From the NCBI GenBank assembly GCA_965228005.1, contig CBDDGV010000001.1, positions 868,001-932,000 on the forward strand: 64,000 nucleotides of DNA, written 5' to 3'. Within the stretch, counting starts at the first letter, position 1. Every line of letters starts with the position of its first letter. The translations under genes and the position numbers were made by a program. Below the pieces are notes generated by a model. It was not told where the DNA came from and made no database searches. It saw only the letters and a program-made list of their open reading frames with translations. Shown here piece after piece: positions 25,755 to 34,046 of the stretch. Origin of the DNA: JBCCXZ01 sp965228005. GTDB taxonomy: Bacteria > Planctomycetota > Planctomycetia > Pirellulales > Lacipirellulaceae.

Positions 25755-26591
25755 GTGCAAGCACTGTGGCGTTGGGGGTTTGTGAGCTCTGTAGTTGCAG
25801 GGCTGTGGGTCGTGACGCCGTATCTCCGCGCCCAGGAGGAGGTGCTGCCGGAGCCGATCGAGGCCCCACCCATAGCCGAGGCTCCCGCGGCCGTAAACGC
25901 GCCGATCGAGTCGACCGAAATCGAGCTGGGCGGGCTGCTCGACATGCTGCGCGTGCTGCAGGACGCGAAAGTCCAGCAGGAACTGCAACTCAAGCCCGAA
26001 CAATCTGGTCGGCTTCGGCCGCTGATCGGCATGTTGCGGGAACGGTTCGGCGGGGAGATTCTGAAGCTCATCGACCAGGCGGCCAGCGGGCAAGCTGCCA
26101 CGCAAGAAGGGGATCCGCAGCCGGGCGATGAGCCTCCCCTGGACCTCAGCGCCGTGAACGCTCAGGCGTTGCTCACCGACGTGCTGCAGGACGAGCAGAT
26201 CCAACGGCTGCGGGAGATACTGCTGCAGATCAAGCTCCGAAAGGCGGGGGCGCCCGCTGCTCTGTCGAGCGACGAGTTGGCCCGGGCGCTCGACCTCACC
26301 CGCGAGCAGCAGGATGAGCTGCGGGAGCGGGGACGTGAGGCGGCCGCCAGGACCGAGGAGCAGATGCAAGCCGCGATGACCGAGCAACGGGCCACCGTGC
26401 AGGACGTGCTGACCCCGGAGCAGACCGAGAAACTCGACGTGCTGCTTGGGGAAGAGTTCGATCTTCCGTCTGCCCTGCTGGGCATCGAGGAATCGCCTGC
26501 CGCCTCGCGGCGTCGCGACCGGGAACGCCAGGGGCTGATCCGGCGGCTGCGGGACCGCCGCGAGGACGCCCGCCCTGCCGGTCCCGAGTAG
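25755..26591 (+). CDS. Secreted or anchored helical protein with coiled coil, unknown function
   Basis: 278 residues from GTG at 25755, preceded by GGGGAGG about 8 nt upstream. The N-terminus looks like a signal peptide (ALWRWGFVSSVVAGLWVVTP, cleavage near LRAQEE). A Pro/Ala/Glu-rich linker leads into two similar helical segments: DMLRVLQDAKVQQELQLKPE and LTDVLQDEQIQRLREILLQI, so an internal duplication is likely. A charged coiled coil follows (LDLTREQQDELRERGREAAA) and an Arg-rich end (RRLRDRREDARPAG). No catalytic motif. It lies 153 bp upstream of the T2SS operon; a role in that system is possible but unproven. Confidence 0.65.
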   Translation: MQALWRWGFVSSVVAGLWVVTPYLRAQEEVLPEPIEAPPIAEAPAAVNAPIESTEIELGGLLDMLRVLQDAKVQQELQLKPEQSGRLRPLIGMLRERFGGEILKLIDQAASGQAATQEGDPQPGDEPPLDLSAVNAQALLTDVLQDEQIQRLREILLQIKLRKAGAPAALSSDELARALDLTREQQDELRERGREAAARTEEQMQAAMTEQRATVQDVLTPEQTEKLDVLLGEEFDLPSALLGIEESPAASRRRDRERQGLIRRLRDRREDARPAGPE

Positions 26592-26744
26592 CGGCGAGCG
26601 GTGTGAGCCGCTTGCGGTTTGCCCGCAAGGCCTTGGCTGCCCATAATTTAGGTATCCCTGGCCGTGCCTCCATTCGGGCACGGACAGTCGACGGTCCGCT
26701 CACGCGCTGTGTGAACCCACCTCCCTTTCTGTGGCCCCGCTTCC

Positions 26745-28439
26745 ATGGATGCCGGACAACTGCTCGTCGATCAGGGTCTGCTTGCTGAGGCCGAACTGAA
26801 AGAGGCCGCGGCGGCCTGCACCAACGGCGACCGGCCGTTCCAGCAGGCGATCGCCATGGGGCTGGTCGACGAGTACGACGCCCTGCGGGCCGTCGGCGAC
26901 CTAGTCGGCATCGAAGTGGTGGACCTGCAGAGCCGCGAGATCGACCCGGCTCTGGTCGCGGCGTTCCCGCAGAAGCTGATCCACCGCCACGGCATCATGC
27001 CCGTTGAGCGGCAGAACGGTTCGCTGGTGGTCGCCACGTCGGACCCGTTCGACTTGCAGCCGCTCGACCAGGCGAGCAGCAAGCTCGGCCTCCCGGTTGA
27101 ACCGGTTCTGGCCACACGGGCGGCCATTGCGCAGCACGTGAAGGCGCAGCTAGGCGTGGGCAGCGAGACGATCGAGGGTCTGATCGCCCAGCGCGAGGAA
27201 GACCTCGAACTGCTCGAGGACCTCGACGCAGACGGCTCGGAGATATCCGAGGAGGCGCAGGAGGCCTCGGTCGTCCGGCTGGTGAACGAAATCCTGATCG
27301 AGGCGGTCGACAGCCGGGCGAGCGACGTGCACATCGAGTCGCAGCCCTCTGGGGTAAAGATCCGCTACCGGATCGACGGCATCCTCCAGCCGCAGCCGAC
27401 GCCGCCGGAGATCAACGTGTTCCAGGCGGCGATCATCAGCCGCCTGAAGATCATGGCCCGGCTGAACATCGCGGAGAAGCGGCTGCCGCAGGACGGGCGG
27501 ATCAAGCTCCGCGTCCACGGCCGGGAGGTGGATGTTCGCGTGTCGGTGATACCGATGCTGCACGGCGAAGGGATCGTGATGCGGCTCTTGGACAAGGGTC
27601 GGATGGAGTTCTCGCTGGAGAAGCTCGGGATGGACCCGGCGATCAAGTCGCCGTTCGACGAGCTGATCCGGATGCCGCACGGCATCATCCTGGTCACGGG
27701 GCCGACCGGCTCGGGGAAGACGACCACGCTCTACAGCTCCTTGGTAGAGATCAAGAGCGAGGACACGAAGATCATCACCACCGAAGACCCGGTGGAGTAC
27801 CAGCTCGAGGGGATCAACCAGATCCAGGTGCACCCGAAGATTGGGCTGACGTTCGCTCAATCGCTGCGGGCGATCCTGCGGCACGACCCGGACGTCGTGC
27901 TCGTGGGCGAGATCCGCGACTTCGAGACGGCCGAGAACGCGATCCAGGCGTCGCTCACCGGTCACCTGGTGTTCAGCACGCTGCACACGAACGACGCGCC
28001 GAGTGCGTACACACGGCTGATCGATATGGGGGTCGAGCCGTTCCTGGTGGCGAGCACCATCGAGGCGGTAATGGCCCAACGCTTGGTGAGGCGGTTGTGC
28101 GTCGCGTGCCGCGAGTCTTACACGCCCACGAACGAGGAGTTGCCGAGCGACTTCCCGTGGGACGCCCTGCAGGAGGCGGGCGGCACGCTTTACCGGTCGG
28201 CCGGCTGCCGGCAGTGCCGAGAGCTGGGCTTCACCGGCCGGCAGGGTATCTTCGAGCTGTGCCGGACGAGCGACTCGGTGCGTCAGCTGGCGCACGACCG
28301 GGCGAGCAGCTGGGACATCCGCCGCGCAGCGCTGGCCGACGGTATGCGGACGCTGCGGCAGGACGCGTGGCGGAAGGTGCTGGACGGCACCACGACGGTC
28401 GACGAGGCGCTGCGTGTGACGAAGGGAGATCAGATTTGA
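26745..28439 (+). CDS. gspE: Type II secretion ATPase GspE
   Basis: 564 residues from ATG at 26745. Cytosolic hexameric ATPase that powers pseudopilus assembly. The N-terminal T2SSE_N-like domain spans about 1-130 (LLVDQGLLAEAELKEAAAAC). The ATPase domain has Walker A GPTGSGKTTT near residue 325, Asp box TTEDPVEYQLEG, Walker B LVGEIRDFETAENAIQASL and a His box (VFSTLHTNDAPSAYTR). The zinc-binding tetracysteine is present (CVAC and CRQC). It heads the gsp operon, and repeat element B begins at its stop codon. Confidence 0.95.
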   Translation: MDAGQLLVDQGLLAEAELKEAAAACTNGDRPFQQAIAMGLVDEYDALRAVGDLVGIEVVDLQSREIDPALVAAFPQKLIHRHGIMPVERQNGSLVVATSDPFDLQPLDQASSKLGLPVEPVLATRAAIAQHVKAQLGVGSETIEGLIAQREEDLELLEDLDADGSEISEEAQEASVVRLVNEILIEAVDSRASDVHIESQPSGVKIRYRIDGILQPQPTPPEINVFQAAIISRLKIMARLNIAEKRLPQDGRIKLRVHGREVDVRVSVIPMLHGEGIVMRLLDKGRMEFSLEKLGMDPAIKSPFDELIRMPHGIILVTGPTGSGKTTTLYSSLVEIKSEDTKIITTEDPVEYQLEGINQIQVHPKIGLTFAQSLRAILRHDPDVVLVGEIRDFETAENAIQASLTGHLVFSTLHTNDAPSAYTRLIDMGVEPFLVASTIEAVMAQRLVRRLCVACRESYTPTNEELPSDFPWDALQEAGGTLYRSAGCRQCRELGFTGRQGIFELCRTSDSVRQLAHDRASSWDIRRAALADGMRTLRQDAWRKVLDGTTTVDEALRVTKGDQI

Positions 28440-28562
28440 CTGCGGATTGCGGGATTCGGAATGCGGATTGGGAGTCGAGCTGCTCGATGGGCTTACGTCT
28501 ACCTATTCGCTACACCCCGATAGCCATTCCGTATTCCGCACTCCGCAATCCGCAATTGGCTT
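28438..28562. repeat. Intergenic inverted repeat element B (fills gspE-gspF gap)
   Basis: The left arm (28438-28473) is built from 7-8-base units of the TGCGGAT kind; the right arm (28526-28560) is its imperfect complement, with TGCGGATTGCGG matching exactly. The unpaired centre is about 52 bases. The element spans the whole gap from the gspE stop to the gspF ATG and leaves no ribosome site for gspF. Confidence 0.8.
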
Positions 28563-29765
28563 ATGCCTGACTTTGCATACACAGCACGGGACGCCTCGGG
28601 GCGGCAGGTGGCCGGGACGCTCTCTGTGGGGACCGAGCGCGAGGCGGTCGCGGCGCTGGCGGCGCAGGCGTTGTTCCCGGTGAAGGTGTCGGCGGTCGGG
28701 CCGAAGGCGCCGGAGAAGGGCTCGCTACGCGTGCCGGCCCAAGCGGCGTCTCAGTTCTATGTGCAGTTAGCGTCGCTCCTGCGGAGCGGCGTGCCTTTGT
28801 TGCGGGGGCTTGAAGTGCTCGGGCAGCAAACGAGCAACGCGGCGCTGGACCAGGTGTGCTCCGACCTGCAGGAACGCGTGAGCGAGGGCGAGTCGCTCTC
28901 CTCGGCGATGGCCCGGCACCCCAAGGCGTTCGGGGAGTTGGCTACCAGCATCGTGAAGGCGGGGAGCGAAGGCGGATTCTTGGAAGAAGCGCTCGAGCGG
29001 GTCGCCAAGTTCACCGACCAGCAGAGCGAGTTGAAGGGCCGCGTGATGGGTGCCCTGGCCTACCCGATCTTCCTGGCGGTGTTTAGCGTGATCATTGTTA
29101 CTGTCTTGGTGGTGTTCTTCGTGCCGAAGTTCGAGGCGTTGTTCGCCAGGTTAGAAGCGCGTGGCGAGCTGCCGTCGCTTACGACAGCGCTGCTGTGGTT
29201 GAGCGAGACGCTCAGCGAGTACGGACTGTGGATCGCGGTCGGTTTGTTGATGGTAGGCGCCGTAGTGCGTACCCGGCTGGCAACCGACGAGGGCCGGTGG
29301 TGGCTGGACCGCTGGCGGCTGAGGCTGCCACAAGCCGGAACCATCTACAAGAACTTTGCGGTCGCCCGGTTCTGTCGGGTGCTGGGTACCCTGTTGAAGG
29401 GCGGCGTGCCGATCGTGCGGGCGTTGCAGATCAGCTCGGAATCGACGGGAAACAAGGTGCTCGCCAAGGCGGTGAACGACGCCTCGGAGAACATCACCTC
29501 GGGAGAGCCACTGGCGACGCCGTTGGCCGCGAGCGGGCACTTCCCGGGGGACGTGGTGGAGATGATCGCGGTGGCCGAGCAGTCCAACACGTTGGAGACG
29601 GTGCTGACCGAGATCGCCGATTCGCTGGAAAATCAGACTTGGCGGCGACTCGACCTGTTCGTCCGGCTGCTGGAACCGGTGATGTTGCTGGTGATGGCCT
29701 CGGCGGTGATGCTGATAGTCATCGCGTTGCTAATGCCCATCCTGATGTCGGCCAACGCGATGTAG
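28563..29765 (+). CDS. gspF: Type II secretion inner-membrane platform protein GspF
   Basis: 400 residues from ATG at 28563, the family-like start being MPDFAYTARDASGRQVAGTL. Two homologous T2SSF domains are seen: FYVQLASLLRSGVPLLRGLE with VKAGSEGGFLEEALERVAKF, and FCRVLGTLLKGGVPIVRALQ with AVAEQSNTLETVLTEIADSL. Membrane helices separate them (IFLAVFSVIIVTVLVVFFVP) and close the protein (VMLLVMASAVMLIVIALLMP). Length fits exactly. It forms the platform turned by GspE. Translation must start without a visible Shine-Dalgarno because of repeat element B. Confidence 0.95.
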   Translation: MPDFAYTARDASGRQVAGTLSVGTEREAVAALAAQALFPVKVSAVGPKAPEKGSLRVPAQAASQFYVQLASLLRSGVPLLRGLEVLGQQTSNAALDQVCSDLQERVSEGESLSSAMARHPKAFGELATSIVKAGSEGGFLEEALERVAKFTDQQSELKGRVMGALAYPIFLAVFSVIIVTVLVVFFVPKFEALFARLEARGELPSLTTALLWLSETLSEYGLWIAVGLLMVGAVVRTRLATDEGRWWLDRWRLRLPQAGTIYKNFAVARFCRVLGTLLKGGVPIVRALQISSESTGNKVLAKAVNDASENITSGEPLATPLAASGHFPGDVVEMIAVAEQSNTLETVLTEIADSLENQTWRRLDLFVRLLEPVMLLVMASAVMLIVIALLMPILMSANAM

Positions 29766-29845
29766 AATACAGGCCAGCCCCGCGGCCGACGCCGACCGGG
29801 GACGGAAGAGAAGTGAGTTCTAAGATTTCAACGGAGGAACCGAGG

Positions 29846-30286
29846 ATGCAGAGCAAGGGGCGTAAACGGAACGGCCGGCGTGAGGGCTTCACGCTAATCG
29901 AGGTGATGCTGGTGCTGATTATCCTGGTGATCATCGGCTCGCTGGCGGTGAACACCTTCAGCGGCACCCAGGAAGCGGCAAACATCCGCGCGGCGCGGGC
30001 CCAGGTGGGCTTGGTCCGCAGCGCGATCGATCGCTACCGGTTGGACATGAACAAGTACCCCGGCCAGTTGCAGGACCTGTGGGAGGAGCCGAGCGACAAG
30101 GCCCAGGCAGAGCTTTGGCTCTCGGGACCGTACATCGACAAGATGAAGCCCGACCCTTGGGGGAACGAGTACCAGTACGCCTCGGAAGGAAAGAAGAACC
30201 CGGACAAGTACGACTTCTGGTCGAACGGCCCCGACGGGAAGGACGGGACCGAAGACGATATTGGCAACTGGGAAGATGAAAGCTGA
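29846..30286 (+). CDS. gspG: Major pseudopilin GspG
   Basis: 146 residues from ATG at 29846, with GGAGGAAC about 7 nt upstream. After a basic leader (MQSKGRKRNGRREG) comes the prepilin peptidase site G/FTLIEVMLV and the hydrophobic helix. The C-terminal domain has YRLDMNKYPGQLQDLWEEP, PDPWGNEYQYASEGK and the calcium-binding type end (SNGPDGKDGTEDDIGNWEDE), all GspG signatures. Cleavage by a GspO/PilD peptidase is required, but none is in the window. It overlaps the next pseudopilin gene by 11 bases. Confidence 0.95.
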   Translation: MQSKGRKRNGRREGFTLIEVMLVLIILVIIGSLAVNTFSGTQEAANIRAARAQVGLVRSAIDRYRLDMNKYPGQLQDLWEEPSDKAQAELWLSGPYIDKMKPDPWGNEYQYASEGKKNPDKYDFWSNGPDGKDGTEDDIGNWEDES

Positions 30287-30914
30287 GGCCCGCGGGTTCA
30301 CGCTGCTGGAAGTCGTTCTGGTCTTGGTCTTGTTGACCGTGATCGGCTCGCTGGCGGCGCCGCTGGCCACAAGCGGGTTCGCGGGCGTTCGTTTGCGTCG
30401 CGGGACCGATACAGTTCTTTCTACGTGGAGCGGGGCTCGGACCAAAGCGATCGAGACGGGCGAGACGCTCCAGTTTCGGTTTGAACCGGGCGGCAGCCGG
30501 TTTCGCGTAGAGCCGCTCGACTCGCTTGCCGCGACCGACGAGGCGGCGCCGTCGACGCCGATCGCTCCCGGTGTTTCCAAACCGGGCCTAGATTCGCTTG
30601 GCGACCCAGTCGCCGCGGACGAACCGTGGTTCTATGAGGCCGGGCTGCCCGAGACCGTCGTGTTCCACGACGGTCAGGGCCTGCCGATGGCGGCCGACGC
30701 GGCCGAGTCCCAGGCCGAGCAGCTGAGCGAAACCGCCTCGGGCGGAGACTGGTCAAAGCCAATCCTGTTCTTCGCCGACGGCACGACGACGGCGGCCTCG
30801 GTCACGGTGCGGAACGAGCGGCGCGTGATGCAGAGGGCCACGCTGCGGCCGCTGACGGGCTTGGGACGCGCGGGTGATCTCTTCTCCGGCAGCGAACAGG
30901 GAGCCACTCCGTGA
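30276..30914 (+). CDS. Pseudopilin, GspH-like
   Basis: 212 residues from ATG at 30276, inside the end of gspG; a TTG at 30261 is possible. The leader is short (MKAEARG), then FTLLEVVLVLVLLTVIGSLA. The mature domain is beta-rich (GETLQFRFEPGGSRFRVEPL) and later FFADGTTTAASVTVRNERRV, as in GspH minor pseudopilins. Length is above the usual by about 40 residues owing to an acidic/Ala insertion at 80-150. The position after gspG supports GspH. The next gene starts on its stop codon (GTGA). Confidence 0.8.
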   Translation: MKAEARGFTLLEVVLVLVLLTVIGSLAAPLATSGFAGVRLRRGTDTVLSTWSGARTKAIETGETLQFRFEPGGSRFRVEPLDSLAATDEAAPSTPIAPGVSKPGLDSLGDPVAADEPWFYEAGLPETVVFHDGQGLPMAADAAESQAEQLSETASGGDWSKPILFFADGTTTAASVTVRNERRVMQRATLRPLTGLGRAGDLFSGSEQGATP

Positions 30915-31354
30915 CCTGTCGCAACCATCGTCCACCCCGGGCGCCCCGGTCGGCATTCACGCTGCTGGAGGTCATCCTGGCCCTCGCAATCCTCGCAGGT
31001 TCGGTAGCCGTGCTCGGCGAGGTGATGCGGCTGGCTGGGGATGCCAGCAGCCGGGCGACCGCCGAGACCCGCGCTCAGATGATCGCTTCGACGGTGCTTG
31101 CTCAGCTCCGCTCTGGCGCCCGCGAACTGGTCGACGTCGTCGAAGAACCGTTCGAGACGGAAGACACGGTTGCCTGGCTGGTGAGCGTGACGATCACGCC
31201 CATCGAGGGGACGATTGAAGACCTGAACTCGGTCGTGATCACCGCGGCGCAGGACCTCGAGCCACGGCTACAACCAACGTCCTACTCGATGACGGTCTGG
31301 ATGCACACGCCCGAACCGCCGACGCAAGGGTCTTCAAGCGAGGGAGACCTGTAA
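30911..31354 (+). CDS. Pseudopilin, GspI-like
   Basis: 147 residues from GTG at 30911, overlapping the previous stop. A 14-residue basic leader ends with S/AFTLLEVILALAILAGSVAV; Ala rather than Gly at the expected -1 region makes the cleavage site slightly unusual. The remainder is a small mature domain with RAQMIASTVLAQLRSGAREL and ends with a polar, Gln/Ser-rich tail. GspI is assigned by size and by position between H and J. Confidence 0.78.
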   Translation: MTCRNHRPPRAPRSAFTLLEVILALAILAGSVAVLGEVMRLAGDASSRATAETRAQMIASTVLAQLRSGARELVDVVEEPFETEDTVAWLVSVTITPIEGTIEDLNSVVITAAQDLEPRLQPTSYSMTVWMHTPEPPTQGSSSEGDL

Positions 31355-31355
31355 G

Positions 31356-32378
31356 ATGCGACTGGCCCAAGAACGCAACGCACGAGGGTTCACGCTGCTG
31401 GAGGTCGTGCTTGCGATGGCGATCTCGATCGTGGTGTTCGCGCTAGTGGCCAGGGCGATCGAGCTGTACCTCGTGCGATTCGATGAGAGCCGCTGCCTGG
31501 TTGAGGCAAACCAACTCGCCCGGGGGCTAGTCGACCAGATCGCCGCGGACCTGCGTGCCGTGAGGATGTCGTCGACGGCGACTTCCTCCAGAACGTCGTC
31601 TCAGCAGTCGGCACAGGGCGGCAACGGCAACAACCAAGGCGGCAGCGGGTCCGGCGGCGGGGCCGAGAACTCAGGCGGCGGCGTCACGGCTCAGACGAGC
31701 ACGGAAATCATCATCCGCGGCCTCTACGGAGACGCCACGCGGTTGCGGATCGATCGCGCGGCGGCTCATCCCGTCACGAGACGCTTCTTGGGTGAAGAAG
31801 CACTACTGGCAATGCAGCCCGATGACCTGCCGCAGTCGGTGACCTACTTCTACCGGGAAGGCCGCCAACTAACTCCGACGGAGTTCGCTTCGATGGGCGT
31901 CGAGACCGATCGGCTCGGGGACTGCGCGGGCCTGTGCGTCTTACGCAGCCCGACCGACGCGGCGGTGCTCGTGGACGACCCGCTGAACGTGGCCGAAGCC
32001 TCCGGCGTCGAGCAAGCGGAGCTGATCGCCCCCGAGGTGCTGGAGCTTACCTTCAGCTACTTCGACGGCGAGGAACTGCGGGAGACCTGGGACTGCGCCG
32101 AGGAAGAGCGTTTGCCCTCGGCGGTGCAGGTTGAGTTGAGGGTACTGATCGACCGCGACGAGGAGCCGCAGCGGCGGCCCGGCCAGTCCGTGTCGGCGGG
32201 TACTCAGTTCCGCCCGGAAGACATCCTTGTCCAACAAGTCTGGCTGGAAGTGCCGTCGGCGGTAGCCGTCCGCTCTGCCGAGGGGCCAAGACCCAGGCAG
32301 ACCCAAGAGGCGCAGACCGGCGGCGGACAATCCTCCAACCAAGGCGGCAGCAGTGGCAATGCGTCGGACGCAAACTGA
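31356..32378 (+). CDS. Pseudopilin, GspJ-like, with Gly/Ser/Asn-rich insertion
   Basis: 340 residues from ATG at 31356, one base after the previous stop. The leader ARG is followed by FTLLEVVLAMAISIVVFALV. The mature domain has CLVEANQLARGLVDQIAADL, as in GspJ. An unusual low-complexity insertion lies at residues about 75-108 (GGNGNNQGGSGSGGGAENSG), and the C-terminus is similarly rich in Gly, Gln and Ser. The body is longer than usual GspJ proteins of about 200 residues. Its end overlaps the start of gspK by 26 bases. Confidence 0.8.
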   Translation: MRLAQERNARGFTLLEVVLAMAISIVVFALVARAIELYLVRFDESRCLVEANQLARGLVDQIAADLRAVRMSSTATSSRTSSQQSAQGGNGNNQGGSGSGGGAENSGGGVTAQTSTEIIIRGLYGDATRLRIDRAAAHPVTRRFLGEEALLAMQPDDLPQSVTYFYREGRQLTPTEFASMGVETDRLGDCAGLCVLRSPTDAAVLVDDPLNVAEASGVEQAELIAPEVLELTFSYFDGEELRETWDCAEEERLPSAVQVELRVLIDRDEEPQRRPGQSVSAGTQFRPEDILVQQVWLEVPSAVAVRSAEGPRPRQTQEAQTGGGQSSNQGGSSGNASDAN

Positions 32379-33969
32379 GTCGCACCCCGCGTCGCGCGGG
32401 TCGGTTTTGATGATCGTGCTCGTGGCCGTGGCGGTCATGAGCCTCTCAGCCGGCGTCTACGTGACCGGTATGCAGAACGAGCTACGCGCCAGCCGGAACA
32501 GTGGGAAGGGCCTGCAGGCAAGGCTGTTGGCCGATTCGGCCGCGGCTTACGCCACCGGTTTGCTCTCTCTGAGCGACGAAGACCTGCTGGACCTCGGCGG
32601 CGTCTACGACAACCCGGAGCAGTTCCAGCGGGTTCTAGTCGTCGATGACGTCGACCCGGAAATGCAGGGCCGGTTCTCGCTCGTGGCACGCCACCCGGAA
32701 ACGGGCCTGCTGCGTTTCGGTCTGCAGAACGAATCGGCCAAACTGAACGTCAACGCCCTGCTCGCCGGAGACGACGAGCAACAGACCGCCGCCCGGGAGC
32801 GGCTTTCCGCGATCCCCGGCATCAACGACGAGCTCGCCGACGCGATCCTCGACTGGATCGACCCGGACAACGAGGCCCGGAACCTCGGGGCCGAGGAGTC
32901 TTACTACACCGGCCTGCAGCCGCCGTACGAGCCCCGGAACGGGCCGATCGCGTCGCTCGATGAGTTGCTGGCGGTACGCGGCGTGACGCCGGAGTTGTTG
33001 TACGGGATCGATGCGAACCGGAATCTCCGCGTTGACGTCGGCGAATCGTCGCGGGGCGTGCTGATGGACTACGACACGTCGACGGGCCTCTACAACCGGG
33101 GCATCGCCGACTACCTGACGGTGCACAGCCTCAACACGCCCCCGCAGCCGGCCGGAAGCACGCTCACCGACCTGAACGGCGACAACCTGCAGCAGATTTA
33201 CAACAAGCTGATCACCGTGGTGGATGAAGCGGAGGCGAAGTTCATCATCGCCTATCGGCAGGGCTCGACGATGCCGGCCGAAAACCGGTCGCAGGCCCAG
33301 GAGGCGCGGACTTTCAACATCGACTTCAACAAGAAACCCGCTCGCAACATCGACTCGCTGCTCGACCTGGTCGGGGTGAAGGTACAGATCACCCCCGACG
33401 CGCCGGGCGGCAACCGATCCGGCGACGCCGGTTCCGGGGGCGGTGGAGGCGGCGGAAGAGGAGGAGGAGGAGGACAAAGCGGTGCACCGACCATCGTGCA
33501 ATCGCCCTGGGAGGACGAGGCCGCCGTGTACCGCGACAGCCTGCCGAAGCTCTTCGAAGCCTTCTCGCTCGGGGAACCCGCCGCGAGGGCCGGGCTGGTG
33601 GACGTGAATCAGGCGTCACGCTCCGTGCTGCTCTCGGTCGACGGGATCGACAGCCAGACCGCCGACCAGATTATCAGCCGCCGCGACCCGGTGACCGAAC
33701 CGACGGACTACCGCCGCTACCCGGTCTGGCTGGTGGCCGACGGGCTCGTCGATCTGGAAACGATGAAACAAATCGAGCCGTTCCTGACCGTGGGGGGGGA
33801 CGTGTACAGCGCCCAGGCGGTCGGCTACTTCGGCTCTGGCCGGCCGGTCTGCCGGCTGCAGCTCGTCATCGACCGCAACAAAGGGGCTGCCGCTGTCGTT
33901 TCTCGGAGCGACCTGACGCCGCTGGGTCCGGGGTTCTCGCTGATCGACCTCGGGGAAGAAGCCGAGTAG
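32353..33969 (+). CDS. gspK: Type II secretion minor pseudopilin GspK
   Basis: 538 residues from GTG at 32353; an ATG two codons later is equally likely. Membrane helix at about 17-38 (GSVLMIVLVAVAVMSLSAGV) without the FTLLE signature, as in GspK. The helix-hairpin-helix domain contains KLNVNALLAGDDEQQTAARE, IPGINDELADAILDWIDPDN and SLDELLAVRGVTPELLYGID. A long Gly-rich insert sits at about 360-375 (GGGGGGGRGGGGGQSG). Family landmarks resume after it (GLVDVNQASRSVLLSVDGID). GspK caps the pseudopilus tip with I and J. Assignment firm; the length exceeds that of usual GspK by about 200 residues. Confidence 0.9.
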   Translation: MAMRRTQTESHPASRGSVLMIVLVAVAVMSLSAGVYVTGMQNELRASRNSGKGLQARLLADSAAAYATGLLSLSDEDLLDLGGVYDNPEQFQRVLVVDDVDPEMQGRFSLVARHPETGLLRFGLQNESAKLNVNALLAGDDEQQTAARERLSAIPGINDELADAILDWIDPDNEARNLGAEESYYTGLQPPYEPRNGPIASLDELLAVRGVTPELLYGIDANRNLRVDVGESSRGVLMDYDTSTGLYNRGIADYLTVHSLNTPPQPAGSTLTDLNGDNLQQIYNKLITVVDEAEAKFIIAYRQGSTMPAENRSQAQEARTFNIDFNKKPARNIDSLLDLVGVKVQITPDAPGGNRSGDAGSGGGGGGGRGGGGGQSGAPTIVQSPWEDEAAVYRDSLPKLFEAFSLGEPAARAGLVDVNQASRSVLLSVDGIDSQTADQIISRRDPVTEPTDYRRYPVWLVADGLVDLETMKQIEPFLTVGGDVYSAQAVGYFGSGRPVCRLQLVIDRNKGAAAVVSRSDLTPLGPGFSLIDLGEEAE

Positions 33970-34046
33970 CGACGCAGCGCAGGCCGCCCGCGGGTGAGTA
34001 GAATGGAAACGCTGCCATTCCCAGGGGAGAGAACAGAGGACTTCGC

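Noticed and set aside
28438..28562. CRISPR-like array in the gspE-gspF gap
   Set aside because: Repeated units are 7-8 bases without spacers and are arranged as a palindrome, not direct repeats.
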